Assembly: GCF_002443255.2 (NCBI RefSeq)
Contig: NW_019211458.1
Location: 21,003,643-21,067,642 of the forward strand
Origin: Varroa destructor
Lineage: Eukaryota; Arthropoda; Arachnida; Mesostigmata; Varroidae
Direction of reading: 5' to 3'
Length of the DNA stretch: 64,000 bases
Notes under the pieces: model-generated
The model's input: the letters and a program-made list of their open reading frames with translations, nothing else
Databases searched by the model: none
Told to the model about the DNA's origin: nothing
Shown here: positions 11,264-25,300 of the stretch, piece by piece
How positions within the stretch are numbered: the first letter of the stretch is position 1
How the letters are laid out: every line of letters begins with the position of its first letter
Position numbers and translations under genes: made by a program

Positions 11264-14200
11264 AACGGAAGAACCAAAGTGAGTGAGAGAAATGCAAATG
11301 TGTTATCATGTTCAGAACCATATCGTACCGCCATCATCAGCAGCAGCACGTAGCAGAAGCAGCACGTGAATAGCATATAAAAAAAAAAAACATACAGACA
11401 CAACAAAGCAAGCCGAGCGAGACGGAGGTCGTAATTTTTTGACAAGGAGCAAGTGGGCTGAATCATTGACTGAACACAAGTACCATTTACCTTTATGGTT
11501 ATTGCCTATATGGCACAATAGAACAGCGCTCAGGTGAGGTATCAGAACCGACATTATTGTACAGTATTGCACTAATTTCGTGTATGAGAGATGAGAGTGC
11601 CCGGAAAAGAAGGTGCTTTATGTTGTCAATTGAAAGAACAACGCAAAATGAAAACCACTGACGCTACTGTGTTCATGCAGAGCGTGAACTATGTCGCCAA
11701 CGAAGCATCCGTTCAGATGTTGTGCTTGGATGCTTATTTTTTGCTATGAGATGTTCATAGTAAATAGAAAAGCATAGATTTTTCGCCATAGTAGAGTACG
11801 ACGTCAAAAATGAAGTTAACTTTTAGGCTCTAGTTAGTTGGGTTGATATTGAAGGAGCATCGTTTCGTTTCTTCAACTCAGTTTCCAACCTAAGGCTAAT
11901 CGCTTGCTTTGGTCGACCGAGAAATGACCAGTCAGCTGTGTGCTACAGAAGGATGAAATAAAGCAACAGGAACAGATTGGAGTCGGGTTTCTGTTATCAT
12001 TACTATTATGGTTATTATTATTTCCTCGTGTTATTAACATGGTCCTGCTGCTGCTGCAGAAACACAGTCGACATCAAATGATATATGTATAGGGGAAAAG
12101 AGAGGGAGAACTTCGTCGTAAAATTGGTGGAGGCAGCCCCCCGCCGGCACGGCTTCATCTTGGATAGACTTCCTAAGCTGTTTCCTGGCTGCCAGTGCCG
12201 TCTGGGTGCCTACCGTTACTGCCATCCCCTATATCCGATAACAATTACCAGGTCACCGGATCCTTGCCACATTCCCACAGCTCCGATGTTCGCGTTTGTG
12301 TCCTCCAACAACTTCCTTTCGAAACTCCCAGGTTCTTCTGTGGGTCTTCAAATCTACAGACAACTCAGACAGTCAGATATCGCGAAGGGATCAGAGTGGA
12401 ATCGCAGATAACAATGACACCCGAGTCCTATAACTTCATTTCTTCGTTTTTGGATGCTGCTCTCGTTTAGAGTTATCTTAACTCGTACATCGTGTCGTGT
12501 CGTCCCCATCGCGGATCAGGGGCTGTCCTCAACAGAGAGTAGTCTCGGGACAGTGGTGTTCTCCTCTCTTTTCGTCAATCGTTTTGGATGAGTGACACAA
12601 ATTTCTGATGACGGAACAGCTTCTCTAATTAAAAGTTTAGTTACCCGAAACAAGCATTCTACCTTTACTGCTATTTGAGGAAAAGTAAAACATTTATTTA
12701 TAGCAAAGCTGAAGCTCCATTTAGATTTGCGCCAGCGGTTAACTGCAAATCGGCATTATTTTCGGTATTATATATCGACGTATTTACGCTGAGGAATTTA
12801 TTCCTTCATCAAATTAGTGCCCTTACGTCACCCGAAGTAGTTCGTCGTTGCCAGCGTTTTGTTTGTTTATAATCTTGTTTATTCACTCGATATTTTCCAT
12901 TTGTGATTAAATTGATATGGACGTATTGACTAGACCGACCGCATTCGTCCATTGCATATCATGCCAAAATGACGGTAGCTTATTACACAGTCAACAGTTG
13001 GTCGCTTCAAATGAAGTGACATCACCACGGCCAACGCCCTGATTCCTGGTAGTAGTGTAGCCAGCGATTAGTTACTTCACACTATGTTCATGTATGTTTT
13101 GGTAACTTCAAATTAGACGCTTTTCAGTTCTGTCCAAATAAAAATAAACTCACCAATTTACAGTGAGATTGGCATATCTGTTGTATACGATCTCCCTGTG
13201 ACAGAGTTACGTGGCGCTCACCGGGTGCCGCAAGTTACATATTGTCGAAATAGTGCGGCGCAATTATGCAGTGCTCTAAAATGTCTCAATTCGAATCTTA
13301 CCGCCGTTCAGACAACTAATGTTAAGTCGTTTGTGTACAGCAGATGGCGGCAGCGTGTGATTAGACGAGGCGGTATTGATTCGTGCTGACGTTACTGCAA
13401 CTGCCGCTGGGGCCTGGCCTTCCAACGGCGATTCTAACAGCAGCGCCAACTTGCTCCGCTATCGTAGCGGCTAGTGAACTGCCACCGCTAGTTGTTGTGG
13501 CGATGGGGACAACACGACACACTGGGACGTACAGCAATAGCAGTAACAACGTTCCAGAGAGATGTCATGTTGATCTGTCTCTGCCAGGCCCCCATGTGAG
13601 CGTTCCGTGTATTCCCGACGGCTCGTCAAGTCACTGGCCGGTCACCCGGGTAAGTGACTTGGCGGAGACCGGTGCTAACTTGAAAAGGAACTGACTGTTG
13701 ACATACGGCTGCTGCTGAAGTTACTAGCATTCTATCTGATGCAGATCGAAGCACGATACCAATCCAATAACAAGTCGATCTGAATAGCGACATCTACGTC
13801 GGTGGATTTTCCGCCTGTTACCTACCTGCATGAAGGTAACATTAGTTCGGTGACAACATCGACTACTAACGATATTTTTATGCATCACTTTGCCACAAAT
13901 CTTGTGACCGATGGATCATTGTAACTGGTGCGCCATAGCGATCAACTGTGATCCCTAAAATGGACGAGATAATTTCAAGGAAGAACGCTCTCGGCAACAA
14001 GCGAACATGTCGAAATATAGGCGTAAATATCTTCCGCGAATGTATTATATGGTATGTACTCGCAGCAGCTGCTGGAGCGGCACCGAATTGTGCACGTTTT
14101 CCCTTAATCGTCGCTTGAAGGCCCGTTCTGTGTTTAGCAGTATTCTGCGATTTGGCCTGAGGTTATGCCTGGTAACCGCAGGAGTCCACCTATATTTTGA

Positions 14201-15874
14201 CAAGGCCAAAAAGGACACGTGAGGGATTACTAGTACCAGCTCAACAACTTCGAGGGGTACTTAGCCGTGGATAGGTCGGGGATGAGTTGGGGTATTAAGG
14301 TGTTCTGTGACGTCCGTGCCTTCGAGCATGGGTCTGGCAGGATTGGCCATGTTATACCCAAATATGTGTCAAGCAAAAATGGGCCAAGGGAAGACATCCA
14401 CAGCTGCTGGTCTTATCATGATCACGAGAAGAAGAGTCGGAAAACAGAAACAACCGAGCAATGCAGTAATAACATAGTAACTCAGAGCTTATAGGCCCTG
14501 CGTTTGCCCTTAGCCGACATTTTCTCGTAACAGTGCTCAATGTAAATGAAAGCACTTCACAAAATATCATCGTCTTTAAAACGGATCCGTGCCAGATAAT
14601 ACCGGTTAGAATATAGCTGGCGACAGTAGAGAGACTTTTTTTTTACATAACTGCAAATCATCTAGTGGATTGATCGCCTGTCACAGCTGACATCTGTATG
14701 AACCTTTATTAAAAGGCTACGGCGGCCTCGTACGTTTGATATGTTTTTGTCCTTTTGTCCGTCCTTCTTTATTTGTATATACAGACACGTTTATTGAGTC
14801 ACTAGGCTCACGTCGAGCTCCTATACGATTAAAATTGCTAGGCAAGAAAACTGTTAAAAGCTCGAGAGTTGCCATGCAAGTCGTCGCGTGTAGTGGATGT
14901 ATATTAGCCTATTTGTACAATTGTATGTGGGTAGGTATTTATATGTGTGCTTACATATATCAGCATGTATATCCTTATGATTGTCATTGGTTCGTTTTGT
15001 ATACAGGGCTTTTCTCCTTGTTACGGACCCATGGACGTCTGTCTGTCTGTCGCCCCAGTTGCTGCTCAGAAGTCCGGAGTTCGTCCGCTGACCGATTGCT
15101 CCTCGGTAGCGTTGCAAGTCCTACTCCATCAGCCGCACCTAAGAATAATTGAAAATGAAGTTGCGCGCCTTGAGCAAGCGCATGTTTCCGGTACTATCCA
15201 GTATGCCGGCCACTTAATGGGCTCACGCTGGGCCTTTAAGTTGTCCACGGGCAGCACTGAATGCATACAGCATAGGTACGGCTGCATGGGACTCTTCTTA
15301 CTACGAGAACTCGCTGCAAATGGGGGAGCCAGTTCGTGCTAGCAAGAGTAATAATGGCTGGCTTACTTAAATGCAAACACTAGCTCGTAATGCCAACCTT
15401 TAATGACGAAAAGCGCTTTAGTGCTGCAATGCAGCCTCCCATAAACACGCTGCTGTGACGTTCTTAGGGTTCCTGACAGGTACCAGGGCGCGGAGAACAG
15501 GAGAGGTTACAACACCACCTAGTTAAGAATAAGAGATGCCAAATTAAGTGTTGAATTACTTCAAACTTTTCTAGTCTTCTCCTCATTGACACGTCTGAAC
15601 ATGTCTAGCTTGCATCCTTTATCTGAATGCCCGTAAGAGCTATGTTTCTGACTAACTCCAACAAACCCCTCAATCATAAGAAATCGTGCGCGCGCTGTGT
15701 TACGTAGACTCGTGTATCTAGCCATACAGCAATCGTAAATCCTCTTCTAGTGGTGTCGTTCCGTTCTCAGCCTTCGTTTGGGAAGGTTCGGTTTTACTTC
15801 GTACTAGCTTTTTCATTTGCGCTTCTCCAATCCGGACTGCGTCCACTCTTGACAATTCACGGCCGTCGTAGTGA

Positions 15875-15888
15875 GGGGGGGGGGGGGG
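15875..15888. repeat. poly(G) run, 14 bases
   Basis: A 14-base G homopolymer. It is unusual in length for G and prone to slippage or sequencing error, so the exact count is uncertain. Confidence 0.85.
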
Positions 15889-18638
15889 CATTTTCAAGGA
15901 GTCACAAGCATGTTACGACCTCTATCGTACAGTCATATATACACACATCCGAAGTAAATTGTTTAAAGCCCAGTTCAAATCACTTTCAAGTATCGGATGT
16001 CGCCGGCGCTCTCGGTCGCCGTTACTTCAACACAATACCGATGGTGGTCCGAGTCCGATTGCCAGCGTGTCTCGATCTGTCTATTTAAATTCGCCTTTGT
16101 ATGGATCTTTTCTGTCTCTGAGTGCGAGTCTCCTTCTTGACACTGCTGGTTGTAGCAAGTAGTGTATTCGTAGTAGCTAGCTAGGCGGGGAGGCAAGCCA
16201 TTTGAGAAAATCCCTAGAAGTGGCTGGTCTCCGTCGTGGTCGTCCGTAGCGGGTTGCGACTGATGGGTGTCCTGATCAACCACAACAAAGCAAGGATTAG
16301 GATTGGGATTGAACGAGATCTGTCTACTCTTGCTAGTGGGGGTGGGACGGGGAGCAGGGGGTGCGTTTTAGGGCTCGGACAGGAGAGAGTTACTTGTGGA
16401 AAGATGTTGGACGAGATGAGGACAGGAGACAAGGAGTCTAGCTGTTTGGGGGCGCGGTAGAAATATCCCAGCCGGCAGAATAAGTGCAACCGGGTAATGG
16501 GTGCTTCAGTAAGCCACGAATGTTTTGTATTTCGGGTTGCTACCACTGCCTCTGCTGCCGCCTCTTTGGTGACGAAAGATGCGGAGAGAAAGCCGAACAC
16601 AACAACCGAGAAGGCTATTGTATGCCTACTGCGCGCCTGTTTATCCCTAGTCTGTTCCCAGGATGTGGGGAGGCCAGACTTACAGCCCACTTCCCTATGG
16701 TCTGCTATAATAGTAAGCACTATCAAGACCGCAGAAGACCGTGGATGGCACACTCCCGGAGCAGAGAACGACTATTCCGCTTGAACGAGGGGTTTGGCGG
16801 TCGGCGGCGCCGCCGTTGCACGCTTATCCTGAGTTCGAGTCGGCATGCCCTCGTTCATGTCTGTGTTTGACACTCGGCGAGTTGCTCGTCACCATCACAG
16901 CTCTTCATTTTCATCTCAGCCATCGCCGCCGTTGCTGGCACCGCCGCGGTCTCCGTCATCGACACAACGGAGTCGATAGAGCCTATTGCTGCGGGCGTCC
17001 TGGAGTTGCAGGCTCCCGCTGTCGGACAGCAAGCTAACCCCTCTGGTGTCTAACAGCCTTGGCTACTGCAGCGATGGCAGCTTGTCAGAGCCGCTAGTTG
17101 TAGTTGTAACCCGGTGGCCACGCGAGCATGAATCGTGCGATGGATACTGTAACGCTATCTTAGGAGTACTGCTGGCACGGGGCACGCACCATGCCACTGC
17201 CGCTTAAGAGTGACGAGAGAGTGTCGACTGTGATGAGTTTCTGTTGGGGGGCGCTTCGATCAGCCGGTCTTGTTGTACATGCTGTCGCGAGCGCAGTGGC
17301 CACATTGCCATCGTGGCAGCAGTTGATCGCTTATAGATGTCGTTCTCCAGTAGAAGTTGCACTTCGATACTTCAAGCGCAGTTCGAGCTGACGTTGAGAT
17401 ACTCACTCGATAACTGAGAGGTGAGACGACCTCGCGACGAACAACGTTCGACTCAGATTGTTCGCCGATGACATTCTCGGATCGACGATGGTAGCTAAAG
17501 TAGACTACCCTCCGATGCTTCAGGTAACATAACTGGATTGTAGAGGAAGGGAACTTGTCAAAGCGAGACGCAGGATCTCTCACCACCTCACTAGAGAGTT
17601 CCAAAGTTCGAGCTTTTGTGTTTCGCCTAGGTCTCGAGTTGTACTTTACCCTCCTACCCCACTTCCAGACACGCAAAAAGATTAGACATTTTATTTGCGA
17701 GGTCAAATTTGAACGGCTGAAGTGAATGGGTTGTGTCAGTGACAGTGTGCTCGCAAAATGTCGGCGAGATAGGTCTCAAATGTACTTTGTACGTGCTCAG
17801 CGCTAGTGGCTACGCAGCAGTCGGGAGACAGGGTACCAGTGTATCCCACAGTTTACCTATTATTAATTGTACGGACCATTCTGGCTGGCTGTTTTCAGCC
17901 TATTCTGTTGAATCGCCATCATCCAAGGTAGGTGTTTAAGAACAGGTATACAAACACAGAAAAGACTTTTTGCTTGAGCTTTGAGTGCCTCTTTTTACTT
18001 GTGTCGTACACATCTACTCATTGTCTATGCCGTAGTAACTACACCGAGTGACCATCCGGTTCAGCCTATACGTCTACTGTTTCATATCTTTACGTATTAG
18101 GTAGTCTGTATATACATATGTCATCTTTGAGAATAATACCGTGCATCGCCATGTACCGACTATTTTGTTGATTCCTATTCATGAACTAGACAGCCTCTTT
18201 GTACGATCCTGTTCTTTTCCGCGTTAAAGCTGTGGCCTTCCTCTAACAAATATTCTAATTCTTATATCTCACCAAACGTTTGATCATGTTCTTGGCCAGG
18301 CAAAACTATGCGCCCCATATAGCAATCTTATACTAACTAGGAAAGGCGCGCGTTGCGTTCTCCGGAACAACGAACAAAAACTCAATGACGCCGAACTAGG
18401 TACTAGCCAAAGCGACAGCGTTAACAACTACAGCCAATAACAGCAGCGAGAAAAAGGAAGTTGCTGTTTCGTTGCTATTCTTTACGTGTCCTTTTGTCGG
18501 CCTAGCGCCCGGTCTATCCTTAGCTAAGTCCTTCTTTCCGTTCGTACACTGGCTGTCGAAAACAACTCCAACTAAAACAATACTTAGTGCCTCCCGCTGC
18601 TGTAGGCGGCTGCCGGCGACGGCGACGCTGCCAGCGGC

Positions 18639-18648
18639 CTGTCAATCA
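18639..18648 (-). promoter_or_regulatory. candidate Exd/Pbx-Hth/Meis composite binding site
   Basis: The + strand reads CTGTCAATCA, whose complement TGATTGACAG is the known PBX-MEIS/PREP composite consensus. It lies deep in the 22.7-kb intron of the gene that encodes Hth, which would permit auto-regulation. At this length about 0.1 chance occurrence is expected in 64 kb counting both strands, so it is suggestive only. Confidence 0.3.
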
Positions 18649-20962
18649 TATTTTTTCATTTTCCGAGAAAAAATTCTCTTCGAGTGAATAGAAAAAGAGA
18701 ACGAGCGAAAAACGAAGCATGCGAGTGAAGATGCGGCGAGAAAAGCGGAGAGAGCTTAGAAAGGAACAAAGTGGGACTGAAGTGACTGCTGGGTCGAAAC
18801 ATACGTTGGGCCAGATATGGCAGGAAAAGTGGAACGAGCGGGGAGAGAGTGAGTGATATGAATTGCGCGCAGAACGAGAATATGTTGCAGAAGAACGACA
18901 TCACAGGACTCAGCACAGCCTCTCAGCCCCTGGGTAGCTTACAGGCGAAGCCGTCCGCCTGTGCCGATTATGGTTTTGGTGCTGTCGCCGCTGCTGCTAT
19001 TCTTGGTAGTTGCCACCCGAAAAATAAAACTCTGCCGGGACGTATAACCGACGTAAGAGCCGTAAGCTGCAGCCATTTTCCGAGCATTTTCATACATTTC
19101 TTGTCCGCAGCGGCATCAGCGACAGCAGAACTTGCAGGTGGTGGCCGGCCAGCCAGCTCAAATGGCTGAGTTCGACGGCTGCTGGATTCTTCGTCGAGTG
19201 AGACAATGTGAATGCGTGGGGTTCGTCTCTGAGTGACGTTGTCCCGTGAGAGTCTGCGCTGAACGCGCTGACTGGGAAGGGCTGGGGCAGATGAGAAGAG
19301 ATGTAAACGCCGATGACGAGAAAGACGAAAACAGAAAAGAAGTGTTTGACGTTGACGAGTGATGACAGCTTCTGAGAGAATTTGGATGCGTGGCCAAGAC
19401 CAACCTCTCACGCTCAATACGCGCTGCTTTTCGTTCTGTAGCATCTTCACGAGCAACAGCTTCATAGTCATTTGAAGCTTTTTGTGATAGTCGCGGAATC
19501 TAGACGAGAAGCCAAGGAAGACACGCTTCGTCCGATTTTAAGGTTGATATGCGGGCCACAGGCGTATACAGCTACAGGAACTAAAGTCGGCGTAACAAGG
19601 AATTAGAGGGATATTAAAATACAGGGAGAAAAACAAAAAAAAAGTATAGCCCTCTGGTTTAGCAATCATGTGGGGCGGCGTGCGATTACTAAATAACAAC
19701 CTTTCTAGCATCACCTTGGCCGCGCTTCGAAAAATCCTCTGTCTGAGCAGAGGTCCCAATAGCACGTTTTAACAGAAGCAATACGTATGCAATAGTTTTT
19801 GTCTGGACAGCAGTAACAGCAACAGCAGCAGCCAAGAAAAAGCTCAAATCTTTATCGTAGCAAACGTTAGTTCTATTCTTAATTTTCGTGTCGTCTTCGT
19901 AGTACCCCCTTCTCCCCTTTTCGGCGTCGCTCTGCGTTCAGTATTCTTTGGTCAAATAGAAATGCATAAATAAGCCACCGAATTTTATGACTGTTTGGTC
20001 GATTCGCACTCTTCCGAGAGATCTGATTTTTTTCGTTGACCGCGACGACCCGTGAATTTTCCCGGTAGTATTCTACTTGCGACGTCTGTGGTTGTTGCTT
20101 TTGTTGTCCTAGCGAGAGTGATACTGACGGTTATAAATCGAAATACGACTTTCTTCCGCGAGCTTTCTGCTTCTTTACTAGTCATTCCCCCTCATTAGAG
20201 ATGCACATTAACGGCAGGAGGTCGTTATCTCCTTCTAAAGTCGCCATATTAGCCAACTGATCCTAGAATGTACCCAGAAACATTATACTATTTAACCGCT
20301 CCGGCGACACTGTACTCTTTCTAAGAATCGCTTAGAACGAGCAGAGGCATGTGGAAACATGCAATGCTTATTTGAATAACCTAGACCCAGAAGATGGTCT
20401 GGTAGAACTGATGACGAGTCATGCGTCGGCCATTTCGCTTGGCCTGCGTTGCTTGTTGTCACGTGCATTCTCTTCCCAACGGTTCCCCAGTAGCCTGCGG
20501 ATACTCTCTAGGACCTGATGTTCCCGTGTTACTAATACACGAATTTCTCGATTGTGGAGGTACGTACCATGTTTGTTAATCGAAAAATCCCAATTAGTGT
20601 TTTATCACGATAGCAGCAGCGTTGAAAAAAAAAGCAGCTAGGCGTGTGCCACCATTGATAGACAATGTATACCGCAGATGAAACATTCACTGATTGATAT
20701 CCATGGTTCTGTCGCCGAAGAAAATATTCATTTGGCCTAACTGTTCTCGCAGGCCAGGGTGATTTTCAATTCGAAGATCAATTACAGTTTTGAGAACGCT
20801 ATCGTAGAAAAATGTTCCAATATGGCCCGACTCGATGTGTTTCGGCTAGTTTATAATAGTTAGTTTTAGGAACTTTCTTTCTGCTGGACAGCGTTATTGT
20901 TAAGTACAGTTCTTTTAAGGACCGAAATTTTCTGCGTCGTAATTAAAATTGCCATTCGGACG

Positions 20963-21000
20963 CCTTAGGATCCTAATCCCTATTAGAGTCCTTAGGATCC
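20963..21000. repeat. 11-bp direct repeat CCTTAGGATCC
   Basis: CCTTAGGATCC occurs at 20963-20973 and again at 20990-21000. The first copy sits in the palindrome TTAGGATCCTAA. The function is unknown. Confidence 0.6.
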
Positions 21001-22340
21001 AGTTAACTAGAAACAAATGTTGGAACTGCTGAGCTATAAGCAGTAGATTTTGGGTCGACTCCACAGCAAATCAACAGTTTTTCTATTGTATTTACTTTCC
21101 CACCCCTTTGAGGCGTCTATTAGTAAAATGAACAGCGTGAATCATTGTCGAATCCCGCCATGAGAACAGGCCGACGCAGGCCAATTTCTCGTTTATAAGT
21201 TGATACGAATATGTGACTACAGTCTCGTACTATAGATCAACAATCAAGCAAGACACAAACACGCGTTGTACTGCCGAAGCGCGCGGCGTCCTCTTTTTCG
21301 GCCGTATTAACTGTAGTCAAAGAAAAACAGTCAGTAAAAAAATCGTCTGAGGCCACGATAAATGTTTCTGGCACTAACATTAATTCAACATTCGACTGAA
21401 ACGTCTATATACAACTGTAGTAAAATGCATAGTCAGTGATTATCTTATCGTTGGGCTGGCCTGCTGTGCCATCGAAATGTATACATGAAATTAACTAGCA
21501 AGTGGCTATTTCTAACAGTTTTTTGGGTAGACTGCTTCCTTATTTCAGCCCGCTTATCTACCCCTATAGCAGTAGCAATGGGAGATTAGCGTAACTAGTT
21601 TAACTCGGCATTAGGCCGAAATGATGGTGATTGTAGCGGAAGTGAGGCTAAACCATCGAAAACCAGTAATTTGATTCAGTTAGAAAGATCCAGTCGAATC
21701 GCGCGTTGGGGTGGCACCCAGTTTAGTCACACTGAAATGAAGACCGCGACCGGTGGCAACCATCTTCACTGATTGAGTGCGCCCAAACTGGGATCGCTGA
21801 ATGACGTGACGTCCAGGCTCATCTGGACGCTACAACGAGATGGTTCACTTTCATCTCAATAACCGCCCCATACGCAAACGATACGACAGCGACCTAGAGC
21901 TTAATGTGTGTTCGGCACCCGGTTTTCGCCAAATTTAACCCATTTTGCGACAAACTGATCCGAGCGAATGTAAGAAACCTGACCGTCAGATCTTTTGCAG
22001 TCTGCATTGTCTAGCGTCTGTAAGAAGATATGTATTAACCACCTAGACAGTAACTAACGAAACAAATTTTGTTACATTGTTTTTACGCTTACTAACAAAT
22101 AGGCCGAGTGCTATAACAGGCAAGTTCGATATCTCTGTATTTCCCGTCCATAGCGACGACAACGCCTTTGAAACACGACCAAAAAGTCTGATAAACAACA
22201 TCGTAAAGTGGCTTCGGACTTCGTCGCACAGCTTAAATATTCGCATAGAACAAGGGATTAGTGATGAGAAGAACAGCGATCGCGGCCCAATATGGCCGCA
22301 ATGCCCTGGCTTCACGTAGCAGATCGTAATGAACCATTTT

Positions 22341-22375
22341 TGCTGCTGCTGCTGCTGCTGTCGCCGCCGCCGCCG
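22341..22375. repeat. compound (TGC)n-(CGC)n triplet repeat
   Basis: About seven TGC units are followed directly by CGC/CCG units. It is intronic and not in the gene frame. Compound triplets like this are polymorphic in many genomes. Confidence 0.9.
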
Positions 22376-25300
22376 TAGTCATAGAGCAGTTAACCAGTCA
22401 CCGAAGCTGGCGGCTATAAAGCCGGCCCATTCAGTTCCACTATCGCGCACCTCATTATCAGTTCTTGTCGATATGCAACAGCTCATTCTCAGTTCACGGT
22501 TCACGGCGGTCGTCAGTTAGCATTGAGGACCGCGGCCGTGATGGCGTACAATTACTGTAGGCACATTTACAGCAAGGACCGCTAGCGTCGATGCAATGCA
22601 CGGCTGTACACATCATATAGAAACAGACTGCTTGAAACGATCGTTTTTAGGAAGTGTTACGTTTTCTACTATCGCTGTCATAGTGATTATCGCTGCGACT
22701 GGCGTTGTTGTCATTGTTGCTGATAGTAGTTAGATCGTCCGTTTCAATTAGACGCATAGAGCATCTAGGGCTTCGTGAGCGGATATCGTCGTGGTTTGGC
22801 GCCGTTGTCGTCACCAATCGAGCAGCATTGCTGGACCGGATCAGATATATTCAGAGCTACAATAGTTGGCCTTTGCTAGTGGCTAGTTCTGGTGACAGCG
22901 AGAAGTGTTCAGCCAGAGGCTGGTACTCGTCTACAGAACAGAACAGAACAACAGTGGAGTCGCTGTCGTTCTGTGACTGTGGCGTCTGTGTAAGCAACGA
23001 GTGTGACTACTGCGATCACAACGGCAGTAACAACGACGCAATCTTGACGCTTGATGTTGGCTCGAATGATGTCGTTTCTCGCGGTGCCTGTAGCTGTGCT
23101 ACACTAGACGAGGTTTTAATTACGTCCGATTATCTCTCCCTCTTTGCCCGGACACTCGCTAGCCCGTGCGCAGTCTGATGGGGTTGTTTTGCTGCTAGTA
23201 AAAAGGGGGTGTGTAGACGTTTGTTGACGAGATGTGGCTGAAACGAAGAGACGGCGACGCTGTGCGGTTGGGCCAAGCCAGTTTCCCTGTCCTAGTGTCG
23301 AAACCTGGCCTCTGCGTCCGGCCATTCTAGTTATGTATTTCAATTGACCAACAGCTGAACTAGATGCGTTATCCAGTGGATAAAAGATCTTTAAGAGTTT
23401 TGACGAGATGGCCAGGAGAGAAGCATTAAACCTAGACGAAAGAACACTCGTGAATGCTTACGCAGGAGTCGACATAACGAACCAGGACATTTTTCGAGTA
23501 TAGCTAGGTCCAGCTAAATCGTTCTAAAATGCGATCCAGACACTGCCTTGACCGTAGTTAACTATCGGTTAGTGCTATTGATGCCGATTAACTAATGGAA
23601 CAAGTGGAAAACCGCACAGTCCAAGACGACCCTTTCCTATTGACAGTCAAAAATATGAATGTTTCGACAAACGCGTAACATCTTTGCGGACAGAACATAT
23701 AGCTCGAAGCGTGCCAGCTTCACATATCGGTGCGCGAGTGTTATATACTGTGTACGTCCCGTCCCAGCAGTGCACCCTGGCCAGCTATCGTTATAGGCGC
23801 CGCCTAGAATGTAAGCGTGACATACCGTCTCATATTTCGATGACACGATGGATCTTGTCGAATCGGCCCTCCGTCGTCTGTCGCTCTGTGTGCCCCCGTT
23901 CCTTGTGTCACTTATAGGCTTCTACATTCGTCCATGCATCCTATGCCGGTTCCGTACAATAGCATCATATATATGTATAACTGCAGACAATTGTCGTCTG
24001 CGTAACGACTGATGTGTTGATACGTCCTCGATGTGTGCACCCCATCGTGTTGGCCATCGACATTGGCTTCGATGGAAATTGTAGCTGTTGCGGCAGCGGT
24101 GGTGGCAACGCTGCCGGTGATGGCGAGCAATATTGTACGTGTGTAGATTAGAGCCCTCTGTATAGAAGCGCATCGTTGGGCTCGACTCGATTCAGCGTCT
24201 TATTCTTGTTAACTCAGCTCGCTAAAAGGAAGGCGGCAGCGAAGTGGAGCACGAGCGCAAGAGAGTGCTCGCGCGCTCCGGGACCGCAGAAGCTATGCTC
24301 TACTCTCGGAGCGCCGTTGCTTGAAATGGCTGTTACTTGCAGGAGATTCCGCATGCTCCTGCTGTTCAGTTTGTCTCTCTCAGCTCTATGGGAGCCCCAA
24401 AGGACGACATGGGCGCATCAAGACCCATCTTCTCTGGTAGTAACCACTGGGTGAAATGGGAGATGTCTGTGTGCCTGGGCAAGGCTGCAATCAGACAGAC
24501 CGACCTAAAGCCATCGACCCGGCCATGCGGATCCGACGCGATGTACAAACACTGCGGGAGAGCGCTGTGATGCACTACTTCGCGCATTAGACCGAAAAGG
24601 AGTCAGACGATCTGCATGGAACCCACTAGGTACGTGATAGCGAGGTCGGACATTGCGAGAACAGGCGGGAACATTCGTTTCGCTGCTGTGTGGTGCGATA
24701 TGGGGTGTCGCTAGAGAACGGCCATTTCTATTGCTCTGCATTTCCGTAGCCAAGCATGAGTCTCTGACATGAGCTGAAATTAACGGTTTAAGTAGAGGGG
24801 CCCAGTGACATCGATTTAGACAACCGTTACATAGAACATTGAACCTGTTAATAGGCGAGAAAGGTCGCTGCTGATTCTTTTGCTGATCAACGCCTTGATG
24901 GTAAATACAAGTCCAGTAGAACTCAAACTGCTTGTTAAAGATGATGAACTTTGAAAAGGAAAGTTTATCTTTATTGTCACCGTAACTGCATGCAGTGTCG
25001 TTAGATTAGTTAGTTATCTGAAAAAGGAATATACGATGAGATGCTCAATCAAATTCGCACATGAAGCCTCACGTGTGTTTAATCGAAGGCCTTTATGCTG
25101 TACTAACAAAGTGATTTCGAAGGCTTGTTCACGCATCAGAACGTTGAAGACTGTATGAAAAAATTCTAAATATCAAATCTTTGCACCTCGCAGCAGTCTT
25201 AATCTATAAACGCGGTGCGTCTAACGGATTCGTTTAGCGACCGAAACGAAGCACTGTCACTCGGATCTGATTAATTGCCCTCCGACGTTAGTCTTAACCA

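Noticed and set aside
16214..16753. 179-codon open frame on the - strand
   Set aside because: No family resemblance and overlapped by several + strand frames. Low-complexity Ser/Pro content suggests noncoding sequence.
22705..23178. 157-codon open frame on the + strand, Cys/Ser-rich near the middle
   Set aside because: No signal peptide or regular Cys spacing, no homologue I can name, and it sits inside the large intron without supporting signals.
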